Source of the DNA: Oceanococcus sp. HetDA_MAG_MS8
Lineage (GTDB): Bacteria > Pseudomonadota > Gammaproteobacteria > Nevskiales > Oceanococcaceae
Direction: 5' to 3'
Assembly: GCA_019192445.1 (NCBI GenBank)
Contig: JAHCMK010000003.1
Span: 496,001 to 560,000 of the forward strand
DNA length: 64,000 nt
Position 1 is the stretch's first letter. The number at the start of each line of letters is the position of its first letter. A program made the translations under genes and the position numbers. Below are positions 15,907-25,395 of this stretch, in pieces. Below the pieces are notes generated by a model. That model did not search any database and had not been told where the DNA came from. It worked only from the letters and a program-made list of their open reading frames with translations.

Positions 15907-18900
15907 ATGAAAACGCAAAGCCTAGTTGCCGTCACTGCACTGACGGCGACGGCGGCCGTGCTGGGTTGGCAGGCTTTTCAAGCCGAGCCAACCACCGTAG
16001 CGCAGCTGAGCGCGGAAGATTGTCCCCCCGGTTATCACTTGATGGACCCGGTGGCCTATGCCCGCGAATTTAACCCCAATCTTCCTGCAGCTCAGGTCGA
16101 GCGCATTCGCGCTGAGTATGGCGAGCAGGCCTGTGCCTACAACAGACTGCCCGAGTCTATGGCGGAGATCGACGAATCTCTGGCGGCACGCAATCAAGGG
16201 GTCGAGCAGATCCCGCCGGGTGCTCTCAAAGCGGCTGTGAAGCAAAAAGCGCAGATGAAGTCGCTGCAGAGCAAAGTCGCGAATGCGGATGGCGTCTGGA
16301 GCAACTACGGCAAAGGCCCGCAGATTTCCCTACAGGAGTTTGTTGACGGTTCCCGCGACGGGATTCCGTCGGTGGCGGGTCGTGTTGATGACTTTGCCTA
16401 CGATGAAGCCAACATGCGTCTGTTTGCGGCCGTGGGTACCGGTGGTATCTGGATGAGCGAAGCGGTCGACGGCGATGTGGGCACTCTGGCCGACTTCTGG
16501 GTGGATCTTGGCAAGAACATGCCCACCACCATTGCCTCGGCTGTGGCCTGGACCACCTGGCAAGGCGGCCGCCTGCTGGCGCTGACCGGCGAGATGGTGC
16601 AGGGCGGTAACACCTACGTGGGCTTGGGTGGCTACTGGTCGGATGATCTGGGCGCGACCTGGAATGAATCCGCCGGCCTGCCCGAAGGCGTTGGTGCCAG
16701 CACCCTCGCTGTGGACCAAGCCAACCCCAACATCGTTTACGCGGCCACGCACCGTGGCTTGTACCGTTCCATTGATGGCGGCGAGTCCTACGTCAATGTC
16801 AATTTGCCGGTCTCGGAAGAGTGCGCAGGCAATGAAGAGGCGAGCGGCCCCTGTCAGCTGGCCAATGTGATTTCCGATGTGGTTGTCCAAGAGCCTGGCG
16901 GCGTCAACACAGCCGGTCTGGGCTTCGTCGAGTGCGCGCCGGAGGGTTGTGCCGTGTTAGCCGCAGTGGGTTACCGCGGTGGTAATACAGCGACTTATGC
17001 CGACGGCACGCCACAAGCACCAGGTAATGGCCTGTATCGCTCGCAAACCGGGGAGCCTGGCACCTTTGTGCGTGTGGACAGCCCGGCTATTCCAGCATTG
17101 GGTGGTATTCCTCCTATCGGTTTTGCTCCGCAAGAACGTATTGGGCGCATCGAATTGGGGCCGGTTATTGGCCCTGAGCAGGATCACAACATCGTGTACG
17201 CCATCGTGCAGGATGCCGTGTTGCTGAATGGCGGCATTCCGGTTCTGGACATTCCGTTGGATGAAGAGTCTCCTTCACTGCCCCTGGAGTGCGAACAATT
17301 CCCAGATGGTGATCCGCGCTTTATCTGCGAGACATTGGCTGGCGGATTCAGCCCGACCTCCATTAACGGCGTGTACGTCTCAACCGACTTCGGTAGCTCC
17401 TGGACACGTCTGGCGGACGATATTCAGCTGGCCTATACCTCGGTGGTCAATGGGTCCTCGCTGTCGGCGGTGGTGGCATTGGGTATCAGCGCGGGTATCC
17501 AGGCCTGGTATGACCTTTGGATTCAGCCCGACCCCACGCAAACTGACCTGGTCCTGAACGCACCTACGCGGGTGGCCTTTGGGATGGAAGAGATCTGGAA
17601 AAATACGCTCTCTGGTCTGCCGCCAGCGCCTGTGGTCGATGATTTGGTGGACAGTATTGCGGACGAAGTTGGCTTAAACGCCGCGCTGAATGATTTGGCT
17701 GCAAGCAGCCTGGTGCCAGTGTTGGGTGTGGCTGAGCAGCTGCCGGCCTTCGACTTTGAAGTCTTTGGTACTTACTTCGCCGGAGAAACCTGTGCCTTCC
17801 TGATTGGGAACATCGGTCCTCCTGCGCCGGTTTGCCCCTTCTATGACGGCTTCATCAACGGCACCACCACTCACCCCGACCAGCATGACGGCATCTTCAT
17901 TCCGGATCCTCAGCGCGGTGGTGTATGGCTGATTGCCGGTGGTGATGGCGGTGTATACAAGCAGTACTCCGGCAACCCCATTACCGACGACTTCGATAAC
18001 TCCAAGTGGGGCGACGGCGCCAACCAAGGCTTTTACACGCTGATGAACTACGGCATCAGCGTGGCCAAGGACGGCAAGTTGTACTACGGCTTGCAGGACA
18101 ACGCCTCGGGCTTTATTGAGCCAGGCACCGGCCGCCAAATCCGTACCTACGTGGGTGACGGCGTCTGGACGGCGGTGGATCCGGACAACTCCGCGGTGGC
18201 CTATGTGCAAACGCCGGGTGTGAACATTAACCGGACTACTAACGGCGGGCGTTCGCATACCAACATCGCTCCGGATGCGGAAATCGGTTCGGGCCAGTTC
18301 CTGGGGCCCTTCATGATGGACCCTGAGGACGCCAATCACTTGGTGGCCGTGGGCTCCAAAGTGGCTTCGACCCTAGATGCATCCACCGGCGCCAGCTGGA
18401 TTGAGCTCTTCGACTTGGGCGTGGACGAAGCAACCGGCGCCGAGCATGTGGTGCGCTACCGGGCGATTGATGTCCAAGGTGCCAACATCTACACCGGCTG
18501 GTGTGGTCCTTGTTCCAACTTGGCTGGTAGCACGCCCTTCCAGCGTGGTTTGGCCACCAATGTTGGCGGCGATGCTGCTCCGCGTAAGGGCACCTCCGAA
18601 GGCTGGCACCAGGCCAGCATGGCGGGGCTACCGAATCGCTTCATCCACGGCATTGAAATGGACGCGCAAAACCCGGAAGAGGTGTATGTAACCCTGGGTG
18701 GCTACTCCACCGCACGCTGGATTCAACCCGGCGGCTATTTGGATGAAACCGAGAACCTCGGCGACGGGCACGTGTTCAAATCTCTGGATGCCGGTGAAAG
18801 CTTTGTCGATATTTCCGGCAACCTGCCCAACACACCGGTGACTACCATCGTCAAGCGTGGTAATCAGCTGATCGTGGGCACCGACCTGGGTGTGTTCATC

Positions 18901-19170
18901 TCGTCGGACCTGAACGGCAGCGAATGGGCTCCGTTAGGCGACCTGGAGAACGTGCCGGTGAACCAGTTGGTGATCCAACCTGGCGATGACCGCAAGCTTT
19001 TTGCCGGGACCTTCGGTCGTGGCGTCAAGTTGTACGAGTTTGCCGAGCGTGTAAGCACCGGCAGCGAGGCACCCGCACGGTCCCTGGGATCCAAGGGTGG
19101 CGCCCTGGGTGGTGGGGCATTGCTGATGCTGATTCTGCTTGGCTTACGCGCGCGTCGCACGCGGCACTAA
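15907..19170 (+). CDS. Large secreted Asp-box (sortilin/VPS10-like) beta-propeller protein, paralogue 1
   Basis: A 1087-residue protein from the ATG at 15907 (GGAG 10 bases upstream); an in-frame TTG at 15805 is not favoured. The signal peptide covers about the first 25 residues. The body carries repeated Asp-box motifs (S-x-D-x-G-x-x-W/F) near residues 245, 288, 491, 959 and 999, the hallmark of BNR/sortilin-type propellers, probably two domains. The end has SKGG, a hydrophobic helix and RARRTRH, a GlyGly-CTERM-like tail. Shared blocks such as FAYDEANMRLFAA, GGIWMSEA and QDNASGFIEPGTG link it to the two tandem paralogues at 40673-46688. Function unknown; a glycan- or protein-binding surface role is an inference. 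Confidence 0.85.
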   Translation: MKTQSLVAVTALTATAAVLGWQAFQAEPTTVAQLSAEDCPPGYHLMDPVAYAREFNPNLPAAQVERIRAEYGEQACAYNRLPESMAEIDESLAARNQGVEQIPPGALKAAVKQKAQMKSLQSKVANADGVWSNYGKGPQISLQEFVDGSRDGIPSVAGRVDDFAYDEANMRLFAAVGTGGIWMSEAVDGDVGTLADFWVDLGKNMPTTIASAVAWTTWQGGRLLALTGEMVQGGNTYVGLGGYWSDDLGATWNESAGLPEGVGASTLAVDQANPNIVYAATHRGLYRSIDGGESYVNVNLPVSEECAGNEEASGPCQLANVISDVVVQEPGGVNTAGLGFVECAPEGCAVLAAVGYRGGNTATYADGTPQAPGNGLYRSQTGEPGTFVRVDSPAIPALGGIPPIGFAPQERIGRIELGPVIGPEQDHNIVYAIVQDAVLLNGGIPVLDIPLDEESPSLPLECEQFPDGDPRFICETLAGGFSPTSINGVYVSTDFGSSWTRLADDIQLAYTSVVNGSSLSAVVALGISAGIQAWYDLWIQPDPTQTDLVLNAPTRVAFGMEEIWKNTLSGLPPAPVVDDLVDSIADEVGLNAALNDLAASSLVPVLGVAEQLPAFDFEVFGTYFAGETCAFLIGNIGPPAPVCPFYDGFINGTTTHPDQHDGIFIPDPQRGGVWLIAGGDGGVYKQYSGNPITDDFDNSKWGDGANQGFYTLMNYGISVAKDGKLYYGLQDNASGFIEPGTGRQIRTYVGDGVWTAVDPDNSAVAYVQTPGVNINRTTNGGRSHTNIAPDAEIGSGQFLGPFMMDPEDANHLVAVGSKVASTLDASTGASWIELFDLGVDEATGAEHVVRYRAIDVQGANIYTGWCGPCSNLAGSTPFQRGLATNVGGDAAPRKGTSEGWHQASMAGLPNRFIHGIEMDAQNPEEVYVTLGGYSTARWIQPGGYLDETENLGDGHVFKSLDAGESFVDISGNLPNTPVTTIVKRGNQLIVGTDLGVFISSDLNGSEWAPLGDLENVPVNQLVIQPGDDRKLFAGTFGRGVKLYEFAERVSTGSEAPARSLGSKGGALGGGALLMLILLGLRARRTRH

Positions 19171-19211
19171 GCCCTCAGTACGCAGCGTGACCGTAGAAGT
19201 CACGCCAGATG

Positions 19212-19243
19212 AAAACGGGAGCTTCGGCTCCCGTTTTTTTTTT
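19212..19243 (+). terminator. Rho-independent terminator
   Basis: An 11 bp perfect stem (19212-19222 with 19227-19237) closed by the very stable TTCG tetraloop and followed by a run of T to 19243. It ends the transcript of propeller paralogue 1. Confidence 0.95.
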
Positions 19244-19503
19244 GCTGCGCAGGGTTCCTGCGGCGCCTTACGCAAGATCTGGCCGGCGTGACACGATGGT
19301 CTTCCGCAGCGAGCCTCAGGCCAGCGAGCCTAGCGCCGAGGGTGCGTCCGTCAAGCCCGGTTGGCTTGAGTGCGACTTCTGCCGAGTGCGGGTGTGCACC
19401 CTCAAATAGACGACCCTGCCAAAGCTTCGGCTAGACCGCGACGAGCCTTTTTCGGGGAAGGGTTGTTGTGCGGCACTGCGGCTGCGCGGGCTAGAATCGC
19501 CGC
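19244..19503. other. Intergenic region before the lytic transglycosylase gene
   Basis: No gene, repeat or RNA that I can support. It presumably contains the mltD promoter, but I see no clear -35/-10 pair. Confidence 0.3.
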
Positions 19504-21369
19504 ATGAAAAACGCAGGACGATGGCTCAGATTTCTACTGGCCCTCATGGGTGGCTTGTTGATGTGGTCGGTTTGCGCTTCGGCGCAAGTTCCGGATGACC
19601 CCTTTCCCCGTCCTCCGCAGCTGCGCATTGCCGTGGATTTTTGGAAGTCCATCTACACCCGGTACAGCATTCACCAGGTGGTTTTTCATCATCCGGATCA
19701 CCTCAATGTGATCTACAAAGTACTGGACTTGAGTGACGCCGCAGCACAGTTCGACGACGAAGACCTGTACCGCGCCTTTAGGCGGCAGCAGGTGGAACAG
19801 GAGAAGGAACGGCTGCGAACAGCGCTATTGGAGCTTGCCAGCACGCTACCGGCTGCGGAGCGAAGCGCTGAGGCCCGTCGTCTGGCTTTATTGCTGAGGC
19901 CGTTGCCTGGCGATCTCACCGCCAAGGCTGAGCGTGCGGCCGAATGGGTGCGCGCCCAACGTGGACTCCGCGAGACCTTTGCTCAGGCGCTGCAGGATTC
20001 GGGGCAATTTCTGCCCTACATTGAGCAGGTCTTTGCCGAAAAAGGCTTGCCGCGCTTGCTGTCGCGACTGCCCTTTGTAGAGTCTAGTTTCAATCTGCAG
20101 GCGTACTCGCGCTCGGGGGCGGCGGGCATCTGGCAGTTCATGCCCGGTAGCGCCCGCATGTACATGCGTTACGACGAGGTTGCCGATCAACGCCGGGACC
20201 CGTGGTTTTCTACGCATGCCGCGGCTGGGCATCTGAGCGACGACTATGCCTTACTCCAAGATTGGCCTTTAGCGGTGACCGCTTATAACTATGGGCGGAA
20301 TGGTTTGGCGCGCGCGCGCGAGGAAACGGGTTTTCTGTCCTTGGTGGAATTCATCGACGAATGGGATGGGCCACGTTGGGGCTTTGCGGCCAAGAACTTC
20401 TACGTGTCGTTTTTGGCGGCGCTAGAGTCGGAGCAGGCTGCGACGCAGATCTTTGGACCCATTGCGCGAGCGGAGCCGATTCGCTTCGATGAAGTGACAA
20501 CGCCTGCGTTCATCGCCTGGTCTACTTTGGAGCGCATTTCTGGTCTGGATCAGCAGCAGTTCCGCTTCTACAACCCCTCCTTCTCCAGGGCTGTGCGCGA
20601 AGACGGCCTGTACGTGCCCGAAGGGCAGGTGATTCGTATGCCTGCCGGGCGTGGTGTTGCCATGGCACGCGCAATTAGCAATCTGCCATCTGGCTTGCGC
20701 CACAGTCGGCAACGCTCCTACTTCGCCACCTATAAAGTTCGTCGGGGCGATGCGCTGAGTGTGATTGCCCGCCGTTACGGAACCTCCACCGCCGCGATTA
20801 TGCGTGCCAACAATCTTCGTTCGGCCTCGTTTATTCGCGTCGGCCAATTGCTGCGCATTCCCACGGGCAGCCGAGAAGCTGCTGCGCCCCCGAGATATCA
20901 CCGGGTTCAGCGTGGGGAAACACTCTGGGAGATCGCGCGGCGCTATGGCACCAGCGTGAGCACCCTCATGGCCGACAACAACATTGGTAGCGCGAATCGA
21001 TTGCAGGCGGGCCAGCGCCTGCGAATTCAAAGCGGCTCGCGCACGCGGGTGGTGGACTACCGGGTGCGCTTGGGCGACACGCTTAGCGGCATTGCGCAGC
21101 GCTATGGCACGAGTGTGGCGCAGATCAAGCGTGACAATAATCTGCGCGATGCTGATCTGGTGCGCCTGGGGCAAAAACTGCGGATCGTGGCGGATGCCGA
21201 CGATGCTCAAGCCCTGGCCGCTACACGGCACCGGATTCGGCCTGGCCAAACCCTGGAGGGCATTGCCCGACAGTATGGTTTGAGCACTCGCAGCCTCGTG
21301 CGCCACAACAAGATTTCCAATCCCAATCAAATTCGCTCAGGGCAGTGGTTATCGATCCCCAGCCGCTAG
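19504..21369 (+). CDS. mltD: Membrane-bound lytic murein transglycosylase D with four LysM repeats
   Basis: A 621-residue cell-wall enzyme that cleaves the glycan strands of peptidoglycan with formation of 1,6-anhydro-MurNAc. The signal peptide is residues 1-28. The SLT domain has catalytic Glu193 (PFVESSFN), followed by SGAAGIWQFMP and TAYNYG. Four LysM peptidoglycan-binding repeats begin near 410, 465, 519 and 576; E. coli MltD has two. No lipobox is present (the signal ends ASAQ), so the protein is probably periplasmic and not a lipoprotein as in E. coli. A helical region at about 60-150 separates the signal peptide from the SLT domain. Confidence 0.94.
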   Translation: MKNAGRWLRFLLALMGGLLMWSVCASAQVPDDPFPRPPQLRIAVDFWKSIYTRYSIHQVVFHHPDHLNVIYKVLDLSDAAAQFDDEDLYRAFRRQQVEQEKERLRTALLELASTLPAAERSAEARRLALLLRPLPGDLTAKAERAAEWVRAQRGLRETFAQALQDSGQFLPYIEQVFAEKGLPRLLSRLPFVESSFNLQAYSRSGAAGIWQFMPGSARMYMRYDEVADQRRDPWFSTHAAAGHLSDDYALLQDWPLAVTAYNYGRNGLARAREETGFLSLVEFIDEWDGPRWGFAAKNFYVSFLAALESEQAATQIFGPIARAEPIRFDEVTTPAFIAWSTLERISGLDQQQFRFYNPSFSRAVREDGLYVPEGQVIRMPAGRGVAMARAISNLPSGLRHSRQRSYFATYKVRRGDALSVIARRYGTSTAAIMRANNLRSASFIRVGQLLRIPTGSREAAAPPRYHRVQRGETLWEIARRYGTSVSTLMADNNIGSANRLQAGQRLRIQSGSRTRVVDYRVRLGDTLSGIAQRYGTSVAQIKRDNNLRDADLVRLGQKLRIVADADDAQALAATRHRIRPGQTLEGIARQYGLSTRSLVRHNKISNPNQIRSGQWLSIPSR

Positions 21370-21502
21370 AGTTTTGCTCTTACAGCCTTCGACGTGGAGC
21401 CGTCCAGCTCTGCGGGAGGGCCCCATCGTCTCTTCGCTTCAGGCAGCGCTCGCGGCATTCGGTATGCTTGCAGGGGATAACTTCAGTAGCAAAAGACGCC
21501 AT

Positions 21503-23008
21503 ATGGCCCCTGGAAAACGGTTCAAACAACTCGAGCGAGACTGGCGCAACGCGTCTGACTACAAAACTTGGCTCGCCATAGGTGCAGAGCTCGATGAGCG
21601 TGATGGCATGGCCGATTGGCGCCATGACGACCGCTCCAGCGAATATGACTACCGGCTGATTCGGGCACGGCTGGAAGAATTACGCCGGCTACGCGAGGAA
21701 CATCGTGTTCGCGAGTTGGTTTACGTGCTTCACGAAGGGTTGCACGGGAACTTGGGCAACATCGCCAATCCGCGCCTGTACATGCATGCGCGTAGTGGCA
21801 CCAAAATCTTGCTCGAGAGCTACCTCCACGAAGTCGCGATTTGTCTGAACTATCTTTGCGACAACGATTTTGAGGACTTTTCCGAGCACGCTAAGGTCCT
21901 CTTCTTTAAGCGTACGGGTTCGGCATTTGGCCGTAGCGCCATGATGCTCTCTGGTGGCGCGACCCTGGGCATGTTCCACCTCGGCGTCATTAAGGCGCTG
22001 TGGGGGGAAAGCTTACTGCCCAGGGTGCTCACGGGATCCTCTGCTGGTTCCATTATTGCGGGGGCAATTGGGACTCGTACGGACGCCGAGCTTGATGAAG
22101 CCTTTGATCCCGGAGCCCTATTCCTAGAGGCGTGGCGATCGGTGGATTTGCGCACGGCCTGGAAACGCAAAGCATTTATGGACCCGGTGCAGCTGGAATC
22201 CTGTTTGGCAGCCAATATGGGCGAATACACCTTTGAAGAAGCCTTCGAGCGTACCCGCCGCATTGTGGGAATTACGGTCTCGCCGGTGGACTCCCACCAG
22301 CAAGGCCGCCTGCTGAACTACCTGACCGCGCCTAATGTATTGATGCGCCGCGCGTCTCTGGCGAGCTGTTCTATTCCCGGTGTTTTCCCTGCCGTGAGTC
22401 TGCTGGCGAAAAGTTACGCTGGCGACACGATTGGCTATATGCCCAGCCAGAAATGGCAGGACGGGTCATTGCGCGCTGACTTGCCCATGTTGCGTTTGGC
22501 CCGTTTACACAACGTCAACCACTACATCGTCAGCCAAACCAATCCTCATGTGGTTCCGTTCATGCGTTCCGAGCGTAAGCGGCATGCACGGGGGCGCGGA
22601 GTAGGGGCCTTCGCAGCAGAGCTGGCGCGCTCCAGCTTCCAGGTGTACAGCAAGCATGTGATGGAAACCGCGCGCGACCACATGGACCCAGAGGGCTTGG
22701 GCCGCGTTGTGGAAAAGCTGCATGCGATCACGAACCAGCGCTACAGCGGGGACATCACCATTTTCCCCAAGCAGCCGGCCAAGAAACTGCTCCAGGTTAT
22801 GGCTAACCCCTCAGATGCGGATATTCAGCGCTTCATTCGCGAGGGTGAGCGGCGTACCTGGCCATCGATTGAGCGCATTCGCAATACCACGGTGATTAGT
22901 CGCACTTTTGAGGCCTGCCTGCAACGCCTCAAAGACCGCGGTGTGACCCGTCCAGGGCAGGGTAGGAATGTGATTCCGATGGTCCAAGCCGGCGGGCGGC
23001 GCGGCTAA
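21503..23008 (+). CDS. Patatin-like phospholipase with DUF3336 N-terminal domain
   Basis: About 501 residues from the ATG at 21503; an ATG at 21464 would add 13 and neither has a clear ribosome binding site. The N-terminal part (RFKQLERDWRNASDYKTW) is the DUF3336 region found before the patatin domain in yeast TGL3/4/5 and bacterial homologues. The patatin domain has the glycine-rich oxyanion loop SGGATLGMFH, nucleophile Ser180 in GSSAG and catalytic Asp320 in QDGS. It should hydrolyse acyl esters of phospholipids or triacylglycerol in the cytoplasm. The acyl-CoA ligase gene 55 bp downstream could reactivate the released fatty acids. Confidence 0.92.
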   Translation: MAPGKRFKQLERDWRNASDYKTWLAIGAELDERDGMADWRHDDRSSEYDYRLIRARLEELRRLREEHRVRELVYVLHEGLHGNLGNIANPRLYMHARSGTKILLESYLHEVAICLNYLCDNDFEDFSEHAKVLFFKRTGSAFGRSAMMLSGGATLGMFHLGVIKALWGESLLPRVLTGSSAGSIIAGAIGTRTDAELDEAFDPGALFLEAWRSVDLRTAWKRKAFMDPVQLESCLAANMGEYTFEEAFERTRRIVGITVSPVDSHQQGRLLNYLTAPNVLMRRASLASCSIPGVFPAVSLLAKSYAGDTIGYMPSQKWQDGSLRADLPMLRLARLHNVNHYIVSQTNPHVVPFMRSERKRHARGRGVGAFAAELARSSFQVYSKHVMETARDHMDPEGLGRVVEKLHAITNQRYSGDITIFPKQPAKKLLQVMANPSDADIQRFIREGERRTWPSIERIRNTTVISRTFEACLQRLKDRGVTRPGQGRNVIPMVQAGGRRG

Positions 23009-23063
23009 AAAGCTACGCATTGGGTATTCTTGGCCGCCGAAGACCCTTGGGGAGAGGAATATC

Positions 23064-24737
23064 GTGAGCAATGCGCAACTGAGCACACCAACAGAACGCT
23101 TTTATCATTGGGAGCGGACGGCACCCACAAAGGTATACCTACGCCAACCCCAAGGGCCGGGCGAGTACCGTGACTACACTTGGGCTGAGGTCGGCGACCA
23201 GGTTCGGCGTATGGCAGCGGCACTGCAAGCTCTGGGCCTGCAGGCTGGGGATAAAGTTGCCATTGCGGCGCGTAACTCTGCGCATTGGGTCATGGCCGAT
23301 CAGGCGATTACGGCGGCGGGTTTAGTCAGCGTGGGGATTTATCCCAAGCAAGCAACGGATGCCGTACGGTATGTGTTGGAGCACTCCGAAGCCAAAGCTA
23401 TCTTCCTGGGGCCCATCCTCGGCCAAGACGGGATTGTGGCCGGGATTCCGGAGGGGCTCATCACAATCAGCTTGCCCTATGCCGACGCGCCAGCGGCGCA
23501 ACATGCCTGGGCTGAGCTGCTGGCCGCGCACGAGCCTTTGCAAGGCGAGCCCAAGCCGGCTTTGGACGAGTTGTGGACTTTGGTGTACACCTCTGGCACC
23601 ACGGGCAAGCCCAAGGGCGTTGCCCTGAGTCACGGCGCCTCGGCGTTTGCGGCGAGCAACGCCGTTGCAGCCTTTAACATGCAGCCGGACGAGGTCTTCT
23701 TTTCGTATTTGCCCCTGGCCCATATTGCCGAGCGCGGCATTGTGGAAGGAATGAGTTTGTATAGCGGTGGGTCAATCAGCTTTATAGAAAGCATTGACCG
23801 CTTTGCCGAACAGCTACAAGAAGTGGCGCCAACCCGTTTCTTTGCTGTTCCCGTGGTGTGGAACAAGCTGCGTGCGGGTGTGCTGGCGAAAATGCCTCAA
23901 CATAAGCTGGATCGCCTGTTGTCCATTCCGCTTCTGGGCGGCCTGATCAAGCGTAAAATTCGCAAGGCCTTGGGGATGCACCGGGTTCGGCAGGCCATTT
24001 CTGGAGCGGCCCCTTTACCCCTAGAGGTGCAGAACTGGTTCTCGCGGCTGGGAATTCCCATCCTCCAGGGCTATGGCATGAGCGAGAATTTGGCCTACGC
24101 TACCGCGACTCGCCCAGGGCGCTTGAAGCCCGGCTCGGTGGGCGAGGCCATGCCCGGATGTGAGATTCGCATCGACGACAGCGGTGAAATCCTCACCCGC
24201 GGTCCGGCGACCATGATGGGTTATTACAAAAACCCCGAAAAAACCGCCGAAACCCTCGACGATGGCTGGCTGCGCACCGGCGACAAGGGGCATGTAGATG
24301 CCGACGGTCACCTCTACATCACCGGGCGGGTGAAGGAAATCTTCAAAACGCTCAAGGGCAAATATGTGGCTCCGGCACCTATTGAAGGTGCCTTTGGCCG
24401 GAACAGCAGCATCGATTTGATCTGCGTGATGGGGTCGGGGATGAAACAGCCCATCGCAGTGTTGGTGCTGAGCCCCGAGGCGGCAGCGCGGCCCTGGGAG
24501 GAAACACGCGCCGACCTTGTGCAAACCCTGGAAGAGATCAACCCAGAACTGGAAGCACATGAGCGTGTTGCGCATCTCTTTGTCTGCGCCGACGAGTGGA
24601 CACCTGACAACGGCATGGTCACGCCCACGCTGAAAGTGCGCCGGGATAAGGTGGAAGAGGTGTACTTGCCCCTTATCGAGGCGCGCCAAGCTCAGACCGA
24701 GGCCGTTCAACGCCTCGACCCTACGCTGGGTGAATAA
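23064..24737 (+). CDS. AMP-dependent long-chain acyl-CoA synthetase
   Basis: A 557-residue ANL-family enzyme that activates fatty acids to acyl-CoA through an acyl-adenylate. The start is GTG at 23064 with GAGAGG upstream. The P-loop YTSGTTGKPKG is at 175-185, GYGMSEN gives the adenine-binding motif, and the hinge region has TGDKGHVDADGHLYITGR. The long insert and the ending are like eukaryotic-type ACSL/FadD15 proteins more than E. coli FadD. It overlaps the rsmG start by 8 bases, suggesting one transcript from the patatin gene through the par genes. Confidence 0.93.
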   Translation: MSNAQLSTPTERFYHWERTAPTKVYLRQPQGPGEYRDYTWAEVGDQVRRMAAALQALGLQAGDKVAIAARNSAHWVMADQAITAAGLVSVGIYPKQATDAVRYVLEHSEAKAIFLGPILGQDGIVAGIPEGLITISLPYADAPAAQHAWAELLAAHEPLQGEPKPALDELWTLVYTSGTTGKPKGVALSHGASAFAASNAVAAFNMQPDEVFFSYLPLAHIAERGIVEGMSLYSGGSISFIESIDRFAEQLQEVAPTRFFAVPVVWNKLRAGVLAKMPQHKLDRLLSIPLLGGLIKRKIRKALGMHRVRQAISGAAPLPLEVQNWFSRLGIPILQGYGMSENLAYATATRPGRLKPGSVGEAMPGCEIRIDDSGEILTRGPATMMGYYKNPEKTAETLDDGWLRTGDKGHVDADGHLYITGRVKEIFKTLKGKYVAPAPIEGAFGRNSSIDLICVMGSGMKQPIAVLVLSPEAAARPWEETRADLVQTLEEINPELEAHERVAHLFVCADEWTPDNGMVTPTLKVRRDKVEEVYLPLIEARQAQTEAVQRLDPTLGE

Positions 24738-25395
24738 TGCTGCCTTGCAAGCCCTCAAGGAGGGTTTGCTACAGCTGCAACGTCCTGCTGAGCCATGGCA
24801 CCTGCAGGCTCTACAGACTTATGTAGAGGAGCTGCTGCGCTGGAACCGGCAAACTAATCTCACGGCGATCACCGCGCCGGAGGAGGTGGTGCCCAAGCAT
24901 ATTCTGGATAGCTTGGCGGCTCTGCCACGCCAGCCTCTGGGCGCGGTGTGTGATATCGGTAGTGGAGCCGGTTTGCCGGGCCTGATTTGGGCTTTGTTCG
25001 ATCCTCAGCTGGAGGTCACCAGTGTGGATGCCCGCACGCGCAAAGTGGCCTTCCAAAACCATGTGGCTCGATTGCTGGGCTTGCGCAATTTTCGCGCTAT
25101 CCATGCCCGAATTGAGGATGTACCGCAGCAATTTCCCTACCTCACATGCCGGGCCTTCGCTGGCCTTACCTGCATGCTGGAGCTGGTTGAGGCGCGTTTG
25201 GCGCCGGGTGGACGGATGCTGGCGCTGAAGGGGCCCGGGGTCGAAGAGGAGCTGAGTGCGCTCGACGAGAGCATGTGGCGCTATACAATTTGCCCCTTGC
25301 AAGTACCGGGTCTGTCTGCACAGCGCTCGGTTGTTGTCTTGCAGCGGGCGGCAGAGTCGCCTGCTAAGCCTCTACAGATGGAACCGGCTGCATGA
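24730..25395 (+). CDS. rsmG: 16S rRNA (guanine527-N7)-methyltransferase
   Basis: A 221-residue methyltransferase that modifies G527 of 16S rRNA. It has the family N-terminus YVEELLRWNRQTNLTAI and HILDSLAAL, the SAM motif DIGSGAGLPGL near residues 75-85, VTSVDARTRKVAFQ, and SCRAFAGL-type motif (TCRAFAGL). The start is GTG at 24730, inside the end of the acyl-CoA ligase gene. Its stop overlaps the parA start as ATGA. In most gammaproteobacteria this gene follows mnmG near the origin; mnmG is absent here. Confidence 0.95.
   Translation: MNNAALQALKEGLLQLQRPAEPWHLQALQTYVEELLRWNRQTNLTAITAPEEVVPKHILDSLAALPRQPLGAVCDIGSGAGLPGLIWALFDPQLEVTSVDARTRKVAFQNHVARLLGLRNFRAIHARIEDVPQQFPYLTCRAFAGLTCMLELVEARLAPGGRMLALKGPGVEEELSALDESMWRYTICPLQVPGLSAQRSVVVLQRAAESPAKPLQMEPAA

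Noticed and set aside
20422-21330. 302-codon frame antisense to mltD
   Set aside because: Composition and repetitiveness mirror the LysM repeats on the other strand; no independent evidence.
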